NCBI GenBank assembly: GCA_032622095.1
Contig: CP136068.1
Coordinates: forward strand, 187,293,309 to 187,357,308
Length of the DNA: 64,000 bases
From: Siphonodentalium dalli
Lineage: Eukaryota; Mollusca; Scaphopoda; Gadilida; Siphonodentaliidae
Direction of reading: 5' to 3'
Position 1 is the stretch's first letter. Each line of letters begins with the position of its first letter. Below, in pieces: positions 9,223 through 18,661 of this stretch. The notes under the pieces are model-generated. The model was given only the letters and a program-made list of their open reading frames with translations. It searched no databases and was not told the DNA's origin. The position numbers were made by a program, and so were the translations under genes.

Positions 9223-11604
9223 TGGGGCGGTTGCTACGCTTTCTTTAAGCGTGTCGAACGCTGTTTGGCACGGCGCATCCCACACAAATTTAGCATATTT
9301 GGCTGTGAGTTTGATTAAAGGCAATGCCGTAGATGCGAAAGTAGGAGAATATGACCTGTAAAAATTAAGAATTCCCAGTAATCTGCGGACTTCTTTAACT
9401 GATTTCGGAGGTGGTAGAGACTTGATAATTGAAATTTTTTCAGGGTCAGGGGATGTGCCCTTGTCGGAAATAATATGCCCTAAAAATTTGACTTGTGGTT
9501 GGCAAAATTTAGATTTTGATAGTTTAACTATTAAGCCGTATTCCCTGAGTCTGTCAAATAATTTTGTGAGCTGCTGTATATGCGTTTGAGGATCGGAGCT
9601 ATGACAGATCAGGTCATCGACAAATCCTTCTACAAATGGTAAATCGTGTAGGGCCATGTTCATGAGTTTTAAAAAATACCCTGAGCTCGAGACATATCCC
9701 ATCGGGGCTGTTTGATAACTGTATTGTCCTTCGGACGTATTCATAGTTAATATGGGAACATCTTCGGGTACGACTCCAATAACATGATAAGCATTTGATA
9801 AATCAAAGATACTGAAAATAGTTGAGCCGAGTAACTTGGACGATATTTCTGTAAAACTAGGCATAGACCATTTTAATGGAATGGAAACATCATTGAGTTT
9901 TCTCAGATCGATTACCAACCGGTAATTTGGAGTCCCGTCGGGGTTGGGTGTGGATTTGCGGATGAGGAGACTGGGAAATCCCCACGATGAATGGGCAGTT
10001 GGTCTAATAATGTCTGCATCTAATAATTTTTTTATCTCAGCAGCCATAATTCGTTGTTTGTTCAGTGGTGTCGGATATTTTTTGCAAAAAATAGGTAAAG
10101 TATTTGGTTTGAGGTCGATTTTCATTTTAATTTTTGGACAATATCCTATCTTGTTTATGTCATTTGTTAAAACATCAGGGTATTGTGATACTAGTTGCAA
10201 TATTTGCTGTTGAAGGTGTTGAGGTGCCACGATATCATCGACAGATATAGGTTGAGTCTTAGTGACTGGAGGGTTAATGTCTTGCCGGTCACCTATGGTG
10301 TTTATACTGTGTTTGATTGGCGGAGATGAGTTAATGTTTTGCTCATCGGATGCCCTGCATATCATTTGCTCTTGAGTGCCAAATGCTTGTGCTATCACAC
10401 GACCTTTCCTAATGGACATATGTGACGCCGATTGGTTTTCTATCATGACGCAAATATTGGGATTATTTGCATCTGCTAGCGTGTCGGTTACATGTACATT
10501 TGGTTCGTGTTCGAAAATGGACATGTTACCTTTGCCTATTCGGATTATAGGTGTGTTAAACATATCATTTGGCCCTATGAGTCTGCCTGTTATGATGGCG
10601 CATGATTGGGGTGATAATGAAACGTTATTTGTTGATCGGATGAGTGATGCAATGTGACCATCCCTTAACATCGGGTATAATTGATTCTTTATTCTGAATT
10701 TTTCTAGATCAAAGTAAAGTCTAATACTGTGTTGTTTCATAAAATCGCGCCCTAAAATGCAAGGACGTGACAAGGTTGCACATATGACAAATTTGTGAGT
10801 AAGAATGAGTTTTCCGATTCTAAATGTGAGATGTGTGGATCCAAAAACTTTCATTGGTGTACCATCGGCTGATGTGAGTAACACATGTTCTTTAATTAAA
10901 GGTGGTCGATTTGGCATGGATCTATAAATGTCGTATTTCAAGCAACTGGTGGTTGCCCCGGAGTCTAATAGTGATCTAATCCGTTGTTTGTGTATTTTAA
11001 TGATAGTTGAGCATGGTGTTTGGTTTAGAGCACCATCTGTCATATCACTTGGATATTTAAGTACTGGTATAGTGTGTTGTATGGGTTTGACTGATGGTAT
11101 TATAGGGTTAATTGCAGTATTGGAATGTGATTCGCGAGAATTGGTGCATGTTGACTTTCTTTTGGATGATGAGTAAGAATTAGTAATGTGTTGGTGCTTG
11201 GGCTTTTCAAGGCGATTCAGGGTTTTAAAATGGGAAGGAAAGTTTAAGTCAAGAAGCGGTGAGATAGACTTATTGGAAGAATTATGAAATCTGGGTTTCA
11301 TAGAGGGACACCTGTTATGGCAGAAGGTGGTATGTGTTACCTGCCTGTGGCGAGGGAGATTAAGTGGGCGCCGCGTGCGGTAATTAATATATCGTTGGTT
11401 TTGGCACTTTGATGGTAGCGTGGGGTAATGATTAATGTGCTGCAGCTGTGAATCACAGACTCTTTGCTCTTGAGATTCGTATGTTCGATGAGCTTTAGCA
11501 TATCTATGATTGTGGCCGCCTATGGTGCTAATCTGATGTGTAATAGGACTCATTGGCTTGCGTCTACTTGGGGTCAAATTTGTGTAGCAATGAGTCCTTA
11601 TCTG
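9217..11604 (-). CDS. pol: Pol: protease and reverse transcriptase
   Basis: Retroviral-type aspartic protease and reverse transcriptase of the Gypsy element, reached from gag by -1 frameshift. Seen: an N-terminal basic, His/Ser-rich region of about 180 residues without a recognised domain. The protease active site LLDSGATTS is near residue 205. RT motifs follow: YRLVIDLRKLND, FSIFDLSNAYH, the catalytic box FVEGFVDDLICHS (FVDD variant of YxDD) and FLGHIISDKG, then the connection toward RNase H. The frame ends at TAG near 9217, about at the RT-RNase H border, where the next frame (-1) continues. The frame is open up to the slippery site at 11604. The first methionine is not the true start. Confidence 0.88.
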   Translation of the reverse strand, partial: QIRTHCYTNLTPSRRKPMSPITHQISTIGGHNHRYAKAHRTYESQEQRVCDSQLQHINHYPTLPSKCQNQRYINYRTRRPLNLPRHRQVTHTTFCHNRCPSMKPRFHNSSNKSISPLLDLNFPSHFKTLNRLEKPKHQHITNSYSSSKRKSTCTNSRESHSNTAINPIIPSVKPIQHTIPVLKYPSDMTDGALNQTPCSTIIKIHKQRIRSLLDSGATTSCLKYDIYRSMPNRPPLIKEHVLLTSADGTPMKVFGSTHLTFRIGKLILTHKFVICATLSRPCILGRDFMKQHSIRLYFDLEKFRIKNQLYPMLRDGHIASLIRSTNNVSLSPQSCAIITGRLIGPNDMFNTPIIRIGKGNMSIFEHEPNVHVTDTLADANNPNICVMIENQSASHMSIRKGRVIAQAFGTQEQMICRASDEQNINSSPPIKHSINTIGDRQDINPPVTKTQPISVDDIVAPQHLQQQILQLVSQYPDVLTNDINKIGYCPKIKMKIDLKPNTLPIFCKKYPTPLNKQRIMAAEIKKLLDADIIRPTAHSSWGFPSLLIRKSTPNPDGTPNYRLVIDLRKLNDVSIPLKWSMPSFTEISSKLLGSTIFSIFDLSNAYHVIGVVPEDVPILTMNTSEGQYSYQTAPMGYVSSSGYFLKLMNMALHDLPFVEGFVDDLICHSSDPQTHIQQLTKLFDRLREYGLIVKLSKSKFCQPQVKFLGHIISDKGTSPDPEKISIIKSLPPPKSVKEVRRLLGILNFYRSYSPTFASTALPLIKLTAKYAKFVWDAPCQTAFDTLKESVATAPS

Positions 11605-12743
11605 TTTAAAAATTGGTTATTATTTTGAGCCCGACGTCTGCATTGGTCTGTGGTATGATTGTTTAATCTGCAGTATGTACAGAAGAGAGTTCGTTGAGCT
11701 GTTGTAGTATATCTTGCATCCATGGTTTGGATGCGGTTGGGATGGGAGACCCTTGGTTCAGAGTAGGGGTGGTGAGAATTTGAAGGTTGGCGCCTGTGGG
11801 GGTGATCATTGATTCGGTGTCTGTCTTTGGATTGGCGGGGGGTGTAAGTGGATTGTGATGGCCCTCTTGGAATGTGCCGGTGGTTATTGTCGATATCCAT
11901 TGGTTGAGGGGATTGTAACTGTGGGAATTGGTTATAATCATTATGATGTTCACCGTAACGTAAGCGATAGCGTTGCCGAAGGTTCATTTCGCGTAGGGCA
12001 ATATCAGTAGCTCTATCAAGCGTTACGGGGTCGTCTTTGAGAAGCCTGAATTTGATACTAGAGTCGCGAATACCGTCGGAAAAAAATGCTACTAATTGTG
12101 TTTGCACTGCTCTTGTGTTAATTTCATCAGTAAACGCGTGTTTAGCAAGAGTACATATGCGTTCTGCAAACATGGCAATTGTTTCCGTATGTCTCTGCCT
12201 AATGGCTCGTAATGAGGAAAGGGCTTGAGGAGAATCAGTTATGGAACTGAATAATGAGCGTAACTGTGATTTCAGATCGGTCCAGGTGAACGTGAATTTT
12301 CCGTCTGTGTTATTTTCATTTATGAAGCGTTGAATAAATTCAGAAACTTGAGATTTACATGTCTGAGCGGCAATTTTTATGATAGTCTCATCTTGTGCCG
12401 AAATCGCGCGGGAGTATTTTTCCACCGCATGGACCCATTGGGGAAAATCGTCAGGCTTGCCATCGAAGGGTTCAATAATGGAATTCATCCCCAACAGTGC
12501 TGTTATTGTTGTTTGTGTTTTTAAACTTTCAGTCTGGTCGCGGATAGAACTAGTGAAATGGCTAATTTCATGGGTAAGCCGTGACAATAGCAAGTTTTGA
12601 GCATCTTTGCCCATTTCATTAGTAATGTCTGTGTGGGGGGATCTTGCGGTTGATCGGTCCATTTCCCTGTTTAATTCAAGGTGATGCTGATAATTTTGGC
12701 TTGGATGAAAATAATCGCTGCTCTGCGGAGGTGGTGACTCCAT
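11598..12743 (-). CDS. gag: Gag polyprotein of the env-bearing Gypsy element
   Basis: Structural polyprotein, 381 codons, starting MESPPPQSS. Seen: a helical capsid-like region about residues 90-260, with FDGKPDDFPQWVHAVEKY and FAERICTLAKHAF blocks typical of Ty3/Gypsy capsids. An Arg/His/Pro-rich linker follows. One CCHC zinc knuckle lies near the end (CTYCRLNNHTTDQC, CX2CX4HX4C). The stop follows the slippery heptamer by one codon. The ATG lies 15 bp after the stop of the upstream ORF. Intact. Confidence 0.88.
   Translation of the reverse strand: MESPPPQSSDYFHPSQNYQHHLELNREMDRSTARSPHTDITNEMGKDAQNLLLSRLTHEISHFTSSIRDQTESLKTQTTITALLGMNSIIEPFDGKPDDFPQWVHAVEKYSRAISAQDETIIKIAAQTCKSQVSEFIQRFINENNTDGKFTFTWTDLKSQLRSLFSSITDSPQALSSLRAIRQRHTETIAMFAERICTLAKHAFTDEINTRAVQTQLVAFFSDGIRDSSIKFRLLKDDPVTLDRATDIALREMNLRQRYRLRYGEHHNDYNQFPQLQSPQPMDIDNNHRHIPRGPSQSTYTPRQSKDRHRINDHPHRRQPSNSHHPYSEPRVSHPNRIQTMDARYTTTAQRTLFCTYCRLNNHTTDQCRRRAQNNNQFLNR
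11604..11610 (-). promoter_or_regulatory. Gag-Pol -1 frameshift site T_TTA_AAC
   Basis: In the gag frame the minus strand reads T TTA AAC AGA TAA. This is the strong U_UUA_AAC heptamer known from coronaviruses and retroviruses, and the pol frame is exactly -1 and open from here. A downstream RNA structure was not determined. Confidence 0.75.
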
Positions 12744-12757
12744 TATGTTATTAAGGA

Positions 12758-13249
12758 TTAACGGTGTCTGTTTTGGGATCTATGGTATGGGTGCGAAATA
12801 TGTTGTATTTTTTTCCAAGTGCCGTGGCGATGTATTATGCGATTCAGGTGTATTTGACACGATTCAGGTGATTTATTAGGATGTTTTATGGGAATTGCCG
12901 CAACTATAGAGTTGACAATAAGTTTTGGATAATCCGTAAAATGAGCCGGCAATGTATGCCACTCGTTCCAAGAATCTAGTGTATGTCCTGAGTAGTTATT
13001 TGTAATCATACAACGCACGTATAACCGGATTGTATCTTGCGTTATATCAATGCGAATGGGATTGCAATATTTAATGAGTTGTGGCGATAAAGTTACTTGG
13101 TGGGGTAAAGCGTATCTACAGTAAGTTTTAAAATTAAGAACTGAATGTTGTTTGTAAGAGGTGGGTGGTATGGGCTGATCGTATGAAGCATGTATTGTAG
13201 TAGGATGGGTAGGTAGTGTAGGTGTAGTAGAATCAGGTGATGTGTCCAT
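12758..13249 (-). CDS. Unknown leader ORF upstream of gag
   Basis: A 163-codon ORF beginning MDTSPDSTTP, just downstream of the element's splice donor and 15 bp ahead of the gag ATG, in another frame. I recognise no domain. The first 30 residues are Thr/Pro/His-rich, and the rest looks globular with several cysteines (YCRYALPH, LIKYCNP, YVRCMITNN). The frame stays open upstream to 13312 through a hydrophobic run, but without an ATG. As the first ORF on the genomic RNA it would be translated ahead of gag, so gag would need leaky scanning or reinitiation unless the two are differently spliced. It could be an accessory protein or a decayed N-terminal Gag domain. Confidence 0.5.
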   Translation of the reverse strand: MDTSPDSTTPTLPTHPTTIHASYDQPIPPTSYKQHSVLNFKTYCRYALPHQVTLSPQLIKYCNPIRIDITQDTIRLYVRCMITNNYSGHTLDSWNEWHTLPAHFTDYPKLIVNSIVAAIPIKHPNKSPESCQIHLNRIIHRHGTWKKIQHISHPYHRSQNRHR

Positions 13250-13332
13250 AACCCACGTGAAAAAAAGGAGTAAAAGAATGCTAAAAATAGGGGGTGTGCA
13301 ATTTGACAGCAAATGGGAAAGAAAAGATGGTC

Positions 13333-13339
13333 ACTCACC
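13333..13339 (-). promoter_or_regulatory. Strong splice donor in the leader
   Basis: The minus strand reads ATTG|GTGAGTGAC, a near-consensus metazoan 5' splice site. It sits upstream of all element ORFs, where retroviruses place the major donor for env mRNA. Joining to the acceptor at 2839 would bypass gag and pol. Confidence 0.6.
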
Positions 13340-13562
13340 AATTTCCGAAAAGAATAATGTGCACAAGTCTGTGATGATGAATGATGTACAGAATGTTCTT
13401 GTCGTGTTTATTGGAAGCCGAAGGATGTCCAAATCGGATGTTAATGTTTATGTGGATCTGAATCTGGTCTGCAAGAGGCGTGAGTAATGTTTTTAGCTGG
13501 ATACACGATGTGAGCTGGTTGTATGAGAATAAAAGGTTGATTCGTCTATATCAGATGAGTAT

Positions 13563-13919
13563 GTATGCGGTCCTGTGTGTCCGAAGGGTTGGTGTGCGGT
13601 CCTGTGTGTCCGAAGGGTTGGTGTGCGGTCCTGTGTGTCCGAAGGGTTGGTATGCGGTCCTGTGTGTCCGAAGGGTTGGTATGCGGTCCTGTGTGTCCGA
13701 AGGGTTGGTATGCGGTCCTGTGTGTCCGAAGGGTTCCTGTGTGTCCGAATGGTTGGTATGCGGTCCTGTTTGTCCGAAGGTTTGGTATGCGGTCCTGTGT
13801 GTCCGAAGGGTTGGTATGCGGTCCTGTGTGTCCGAAGGGTTCCTGTGTGTCCGAATGGTTGGTATGCGGTCCTGTGTGACCGAAGGGTTGGTATGCGGTC
13901 CTGTGTGTCCGAAGGGTTG
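13563..13919. repeat. 29-bp minisatellite, about 12 copies
   Basis: Units of GGTCCTGTGTGTCCGAAG plus a GGTTGGTATGC spacer repeat head to tail, with two shorter units. Long plus-strand reading frames here come only from the repeat. The array lies between the primer site and the splice donor, so it is part of the element's untranslated leader. Confidence 0.9.
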
Positions 13920-14077
13920 AGTTATGGTTGACCGGTGCAGTGGTCTAGTGTGTGAGGCTGTCTATCCGTGGCTGGAGTGTAAGGCTGTATCCCCGTGGTT
14001 GAGTAGCGGTTTGAGATTGTTTCTGCTCTGTAGTGATCGTCTAGTGGCCGAGACTTCAAGTTGTGTGGTGAGACGTA

Positions 14078-14095
14078 GAACTGTTCACGGTACCA
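14078..14095 (-). promoter_or_regulatory. Candidate tRNA primer binding site
   Basis: The minus strand reads TGGTACCGTGAACAG directly after the LTR candidate. It starts with the TGG needed to pair with a tRNA CCA end. The tRNA was not identified. Confidence 0.4.
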
Positions 14096-14650
14096 TTAAT
14101 ACTATGTGAGGTAATGAACACATAGATATAGTAGGTACAAGTCTTTATTATGTTGTGAATAAGATATGCAGTGTGTACAAATATAATGATCAATAGTCGC
14201 CGCGAAATGATGTCCCCGAATGGGTGATGCCTGGTGTGAATGATGCCTGGATATGATCTAGGGAGGAGATGAGTCTAGTGAAAGCATGAGGTGATGGGAT
14301 GTGGTTGTCTCTTATATACTATTTGGGACGCATATTAGATGAGGCGTTTGGCAATACACATCGGGATTGGTTCCTTCGTTATGGGCATTTCCCTTGACCA
14401 TATTTGGGAGCCATCTTCATTGTGTGTATATCTTCGCTGAGATTAAGACGTGTGAGGTTTCGAGAACCGAACACGAATATCTGAGTTTGGGGTTTTATAT
14501 ATTGGGACATTCGTATAGTTTGAATCAAGTTGTGAGATTATAATGGGTAGTTATCTCACAATACCTAGACTGGAAAGTGTTTTGATCTCTAGCAGAACGA
14601 TGTAATAGTAATGGGGAGTTATACCCATAGTAGAGCACACACAAATATAT
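14096..14650 (-). repeat. Candidate 5' LTR of the env-bearing element
   Basis: Seen on the minus strand: a TATA box TATATAAG at 14318-14311, followed 160 bp later by AATAAA (14149-14144), then the primer-site candidate. This is the U3-R-U5 order expected of an LTR. The outer boundary is not proven, because the partner LTR lies outside the window. Confidence is limited for that reason. Confidence 0.42.
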
Positions 14651-16119
14651 CCTGTAAGTGTTATTACTGATTTAGGCAACTGGCGATCTAGCTAATAAAT
14701 TTCGCCATATTTGATAGAACGTCAGTGGGGTACTTTGGAATACATCTTTCCTCAACTGCATGCAAGCGACTATTCGCTGAATTGTCAATATAATGAATGC
14801 CATAACTCTTGAAGGTTGAAGCGAGTTCCGAGTCATGACGCTGATTTTAATGAGCATATTTAGGCTCTGTTTAATATGTTTGTTGACATACTTGCAATGA
14901 TGGAAATGGCATTCGTGACATTAGTCAATCAATCTTGATGCCAATGGCCCATAATTTGATGTTATTAAGCAGCTTTTCACTAATCTTCTTGTTTGACTTT
15001 CTAAAAGGCCTACTGTTACCTGGTCTGGCGCCCACTTTCATATAATGGTTACACCTGTTATTGGGCCAGCGTAGGCATATAATTATGCCCCTCTCAATCC
15101 GTTTTCAGAGTTCTGCTCATTTCCGTTCAAAAACATGACCAGAATCCCATAAGAAGTTTTCGGCAAAATTACATTCTGCATCACTTAAAAGGGACAACGA
15201 GAATAGAATATTTAGTTGCCAGTTGATTAGTTAGCATGTTTAATAACAAAGTGAATCACAATTTGCTACCTTTACAGAAGAGTATAGAATAATTTTCGGG
15301 ATATATGTGAAAATATCAACTTTTCTTTCAAATTTTGTGGACTTTTGCAAGCCATCTTGAGTATTTTTTTTCTAAACACACCTCAATGTTATACATTTAA
15401 GACGGATTAAATTAATAAATACCAAAGTTAGTTCCAAATAGTCCAAGCATAAGGCTTGTCCGGGCCCTCCTGTGTTCGTCTGGTCCGGGCCGTCCTGTGT
15501 TCGTCTGGTCCGGGCCCTCCTGTGTTCGTCTGGTCCGGTCATGAACGAGATGGCAAGTCAATCTTCACAGTATACCTTTAGTAAGTGCCTCGCTACCATT
15601 AATCATCAATATATAATCTGATCGGGTCCCTGTGAGCCCGGACTCTCCCGTATTATTTTAGTCAATATCGGCATTTAAAGGGTTAATAAACCCACAGGTG
15701 GATGACACAGAAAGTAAATTTTCATAATCTATGCTTATTTTGGACTTCCGGTTATAATGTTTACAAGTTCAGAAAATGTTTATGCGAATATTATCAAGTT
15801 TTTCTCCAAATATCAGCTAGATATCGTCTATCCTGCTTTACAAAAGTGCAACGGATGTCATCGGGGTCACGATCATGTCCCGCGATGGAACGATCATATC
15901 TACCAAAGTATGTTTTTTGTGTATTGAACAATTGCCAAATTGCCTATTCAAAGTGACTCTTATTGTATTGTGTTCGCCATGTTTTCGTCCTTGCCCACTG
16001 TCCATGTGAACTCTACTCACCGATACTACGGGTAGTAGCGGAATCTTGGCCGTGGGAAAATTTCACGGTTGAGCGAACAGAACAATAAACATTACACAAC
16101 TCCAGAGTAACCCATTGAC
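14651..16119. other. Intergenic DNA between the Gypsy element and the LINE
   Basis: No gene recognised. It holds a GC-rich 25-bp triplicate (15457-15540), a single copy of the AAGGGTTAATAAA satellite box (about 15670-15720), and probably the 5' untranslated part of the LINE, whose exact start I could not find. Confidence 0.5.
15457..15540. repeat. 25-bp GC-rich tandem repeat, 3.3 copies
   Basis: GGTCCGGGCCCTCCTGTGTT plus CGTCT repeats at 25-bp spacing (15457, 15482, 15507 and a partial copy at 15532). Confidence 0.85.
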
Positions 16120-18093
16120 ATGATACCAGGAGCTTTTCACTGGCTGGACAGCTCACCTGAGATTAATCATAATTCTTCTCCCGTTACACGCCTGTTCGCG
16201 CTCGAGAATAACAGTTCTTCACAAGGCGAAGTGTTTGTCGACTCTGTCACTGGTGCAACACTTATGGAGTTAACGGAATCCAATAACCATGATTGTAGCA
16301 TGCCTGATAATATGTTCATTAATCAGAGTCTAACATCTTATCAAATCCCAAACGACTTACAGAAAGGTGACATACATGACATGTTAGACCTACAAACCGC
16401 TCTTGATCAACTCAGGGATCTCGTAATGAACACCGGACACTACGAACAAACTGCAGCTTCATCCCTTGCTATCACAGCTATACTGCAGTTTTTGAGCTCT
16501 GATCCGAAGGATATCATTATAAAATATATAAAACTCTCAGCAACTAGTGATGACGTTGTGAAAGACTCCATCCTCCTCCAAATGAGAAATGCCATATTCG
16601 TTGAAGTAAAAGCAGAAAACTCTTACAAATATGGTCCTCAGAGCACACTTAAAAGGCGCCGTGACACCAGTACTAAAGGGGGTCTTTCCTTAGCAGATAA
16701 ACTAGCAGAGGATATTTACACTATGATGATGTTCCTTGTCGATGGATGCACTGTGTTAACTGACCTGATCAGCTCAAGCCGCAATATGACACAAACATTA
16801 TTGCAGCCAAGCTTCACTTCTCAAAATGATAGTGCCAACATATGTCCGGAAACCTCTCCCCCACTCGGTGTGCCAGATGATTCATGTGCCTTTAAGAACG
16901 AAGTCTTGTGTCTTCTTAAACAGAATCAGGAATCCAATAATAAGATATTGGAGAGACTTCCAGCGCTTCATGAGTCGATAACCAAACTCGATGACCGCGT
17001 GACTAACATTGAGAAGAACATGGATATGCGAGAATCCTACCAAACTGTTCTGCGAGTGATCACTTCAGACATCGAGGAAATAAAGGCCACTCTCAATGAT
17101 GTGAATGGAATCGTGACTGAAAACTCTCAGAAATTTGATGATAATGACATTAAAATACAGCGATGCATTGATGATAAGTGTGACGGAGTATCGAGCGTGA
17201 GAGCGAAAATTAAAATACTGGAAAGTGACATTGAGGATGCAGTCGATAAAGCACATGGAATTGTTCGCGGAGTAAATCGTAACAGCGGTTCGATTGGGAC
17301 ACTGAAATACAGGGTAAACAAATTGGACAACACAACGAATTCACGTGACACTCAACACTTCGACGAATTAAAAACGACAATAATCGACTTTGGACGTTGC
17401 TTGTGTGAAAATCTTGATGGATTTAGAGACGATCTGGACTATGCACTTAAGGAACAGGCAGACAACATTTGTCTTAACCTCAAAAACCCATACAGTGATA
17501 ATGGAGATGGTCGTGATGATTCTCATGTCAATGTCGCCTGTGATCATGATGAATATGAAAGTATATACACTGTTCTCGATGAATTGCGCGAAGAGATGAG
17601 AAACAGCTTCCGACAAAACGAGAGCAAAGCGCAAACAAATTCGCATTCTTCCCCGCATACAAACATGTACAGTGACATATCTAGTGAAGAGGATTCACCG
17701 CAACAAAAGAGGAATAACTCTAATTATCACGAATCGCAATCGCCGCGAGAGAGTTACCGAAGGCGCCGATCACAGCATACCACAGATAGACATGACGACG
17801 ATCCGGACATTTACCGCTCGCGCAACCAACACCCCATAAAAACATCCAGGCTATTCTTGGCAAACATTCCAGCAGAGGAAATCGCGAATTTTCTGTTTGA
17901 CAACAAAGTAAAATTTTCAATGGTACGACTTTTAAAACTGAGGAAAGACGGAACGCGAACAGCTCGGATCAATGTCCAATCTAACGACGCCGAATTCAGC
18001 AAAGGGCCTAACTTCTGGCCCAAATCTACAATTTGCACTGATTGGGTACCATATGAGATCTTTATATCTAGACAACATCAACACATGTCATAG
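16120..18093 (+). CDS. LINE ORF1 protein (nucleic-acid chaperone type)
   Basis: A 657-codon ORF starting MIPGAFHWLDSS. Expected role: binds the element RNA. Seen: a polar N-terminal half. The middle (about residues 270-480) is rich in charged heptad-like sequence with repeated D-x2-I/V spacing, suggesting a long coiled coil. A Ser/Arg/Asp-rich linker at about 510-580 includes SYRRRRSQH. The C-terminal module (about 585-655) contains SRLFLANIPAEEIANFL, KDGTRTARINVQ and FWPKSTICTDWVP, resembling the small RNA-binding C-terminal domain of invertebrate LINE ORF1 proteins. The ORF stops 76 bp before the ORF2 ATG. Intact. Confidence 0.75.
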   Translation: MIPGAFHWLDSSPEINHNSSPVTRLFALENNSSSQGEVFVDSVTGATLMELTESNNHDCSMPDNMFINQSLTSYQIPNDLQKGDIHDMLDLQTALDQLRDLVMNTGHYEQTAASSLAITAILQFLSSDPKDIIIKYIKLSATSDDVVKDSILLQMRNAIFVEVKAENSYKYGPQSTLKRRRDTSTKGGLSLADKLAEDIYTMMMFLVDGCTVLTDLISSSRNMTQTLLQPSFTSQNDSANICPETSPPLGVPDDSCAFKNEVLCLLKQNQESNNKILERLPALHESITKLDDRVTNIEKNMDMRESYQTVLRVITSDIEEIKATLNDVNGIVTENSQKFDDNDIKIQRCIDDKCDGVSSVRAKIKILESDIEDAVDKAHGIVRGVNRNSGSIGTLKYRVNKLDNTTNSRDTQHFDELKTTIIDFGRCLCENLDGFRDDLDYALKEQADNICLNLKNPYSDNGDGRDDSHVNVACDHDEYESIYTVLDELREEMRNSFRQNESKAQTNSHSSPHTNMYSDISSEEDSPQQKRNNSNYHESQSPRESYRRRRSQHTTDRHDDDPDIYRSRNQHPIKTSRLFLANIPAEEIANFLFDNKVKFSMVRLLKLRKDGTRTARINVQSNDAEFSKGPNFWPKSTICTDWVPYEIFISRQHQHMS

Positions 18094-18169
18094 GTTATTA
18101 GTGTGATTAGGGTGATTGTAGTGTGCACGCACTGTTGGTCTTATTTATGTCTTTTTGACAACACTATAC

Positions 18170-18661
18170 ATGCATATGATGCTAAATTTACTTACTTGGA
18201 ATTGCACTGGCATGTTATCCAGTAGCTTATATTTGAACAAGCTGCTCAGTGAATTCGACATCGATATATGTGGAATATCTGAGCACTGGTTACATGCACA
18301 TAATGTCCACTTTCTCGATACTGTCAGCTCTTCGTACGAGTACAACGCAGTCTGTGATTCCTCACAACGCCTCCCGATGCAGAGGGGGAGATACAAAGGT
18401 GGTATATGTCTCATGTGGAAAAAGACACTGAGCGAACGTATAACAGTTCTTGAACTTAATGACGACAGATTCTGTGGAATACAAATGCAATTAGAATCTG
18501 GCGTGTTTTTATACATCTTCCAAGTATACCTACCTTCCACAAATTATACCGTCAAATTTTACCAGGAATACATCCAGAAACTGAACGATATCTTCTCCAC
18601 ATTCAGTTCACTAGGTCATATCGTTCTGATGGGTGATTTCAATGGGAACCCGGGGAAATGA
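18170..18661 (+). CDS. LINE ORF2, endonuclease part (ends at in-frame TGA)
   Basis: First part of the endonuclease-reverse transcriptase ORF, nicking target DNA for target-primed reverse transcription. I chose the ATG at 18170 (MHMMLNLLTWN). Seen: TWNCTGML at the start of the EEP nuclease fold, CGISEHWL with the catalytic Glu, and MGDFNGNPG with the Asp/Asn pair. The frame is interrupted by TGA at 18659-18661 and continues in the same frame immediately after, so this is a nonsense change, not a frameshift. A CGA to TGA transition would explain it. Confidence 0.8.
   Translation: MHMMLNLLTWNCTGMLSSSLYLNKLLSEFDIDICGISEHWLHAHNVHFLDTVSSSYEYNAVCDSSQRLPMQRGRYKGGICLMWKKTLSERITVLELNDDRFCGIQMQLESGVFLYIFQVYLPSTNYTVKFYQEYIQKLNDIFSTFSSLGHIVLMGDFNGNPGK

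Larger units (their letters stand above)
1..14650 (-). mobile_element. Env-bearing Ty3/Gypsy (errantivirus-like) element, 3' end outside window
   Basis: Seen: on the minus strand, from high to low coordinates, there are LTR-like promoter and poly(A) signals, a TGG primer-site candidate, a strong splice donor, a 163-codon ORF, gag with a CCHC knuckle, protease-RT, RNase H-integrase, the integrase C-terminal segment, and an F-like env behind a splice acceptor. Known: this gene order is that of errantivirus-type Ty3/Gypsy elements. Odd: the element is at least 14 kb, far above the usual 7-9 kb, because a 4-kb interval between pol and env carries tandem repeats and two small ORFs on the other strand. 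Pol has one clear frame break near 9220, so this copy is probably defective. The left end and 3' LTR were not found in the window. Confidence 0.8.

Noticed and set aside
13480-13931. Cys/Val-rich reading frames of 100-146 codons in three frames
   Set aside because: A 29-bp minisatellite read through all frames. Not a metallothionein or defensin-like gene.
14651-15440. Remnant of another retroelement (a TGGCGCCCA stretch at about 15026 looks like a primer site)
   Set aside because: No LTR or coding remnant found next to it, so it is probably chance.
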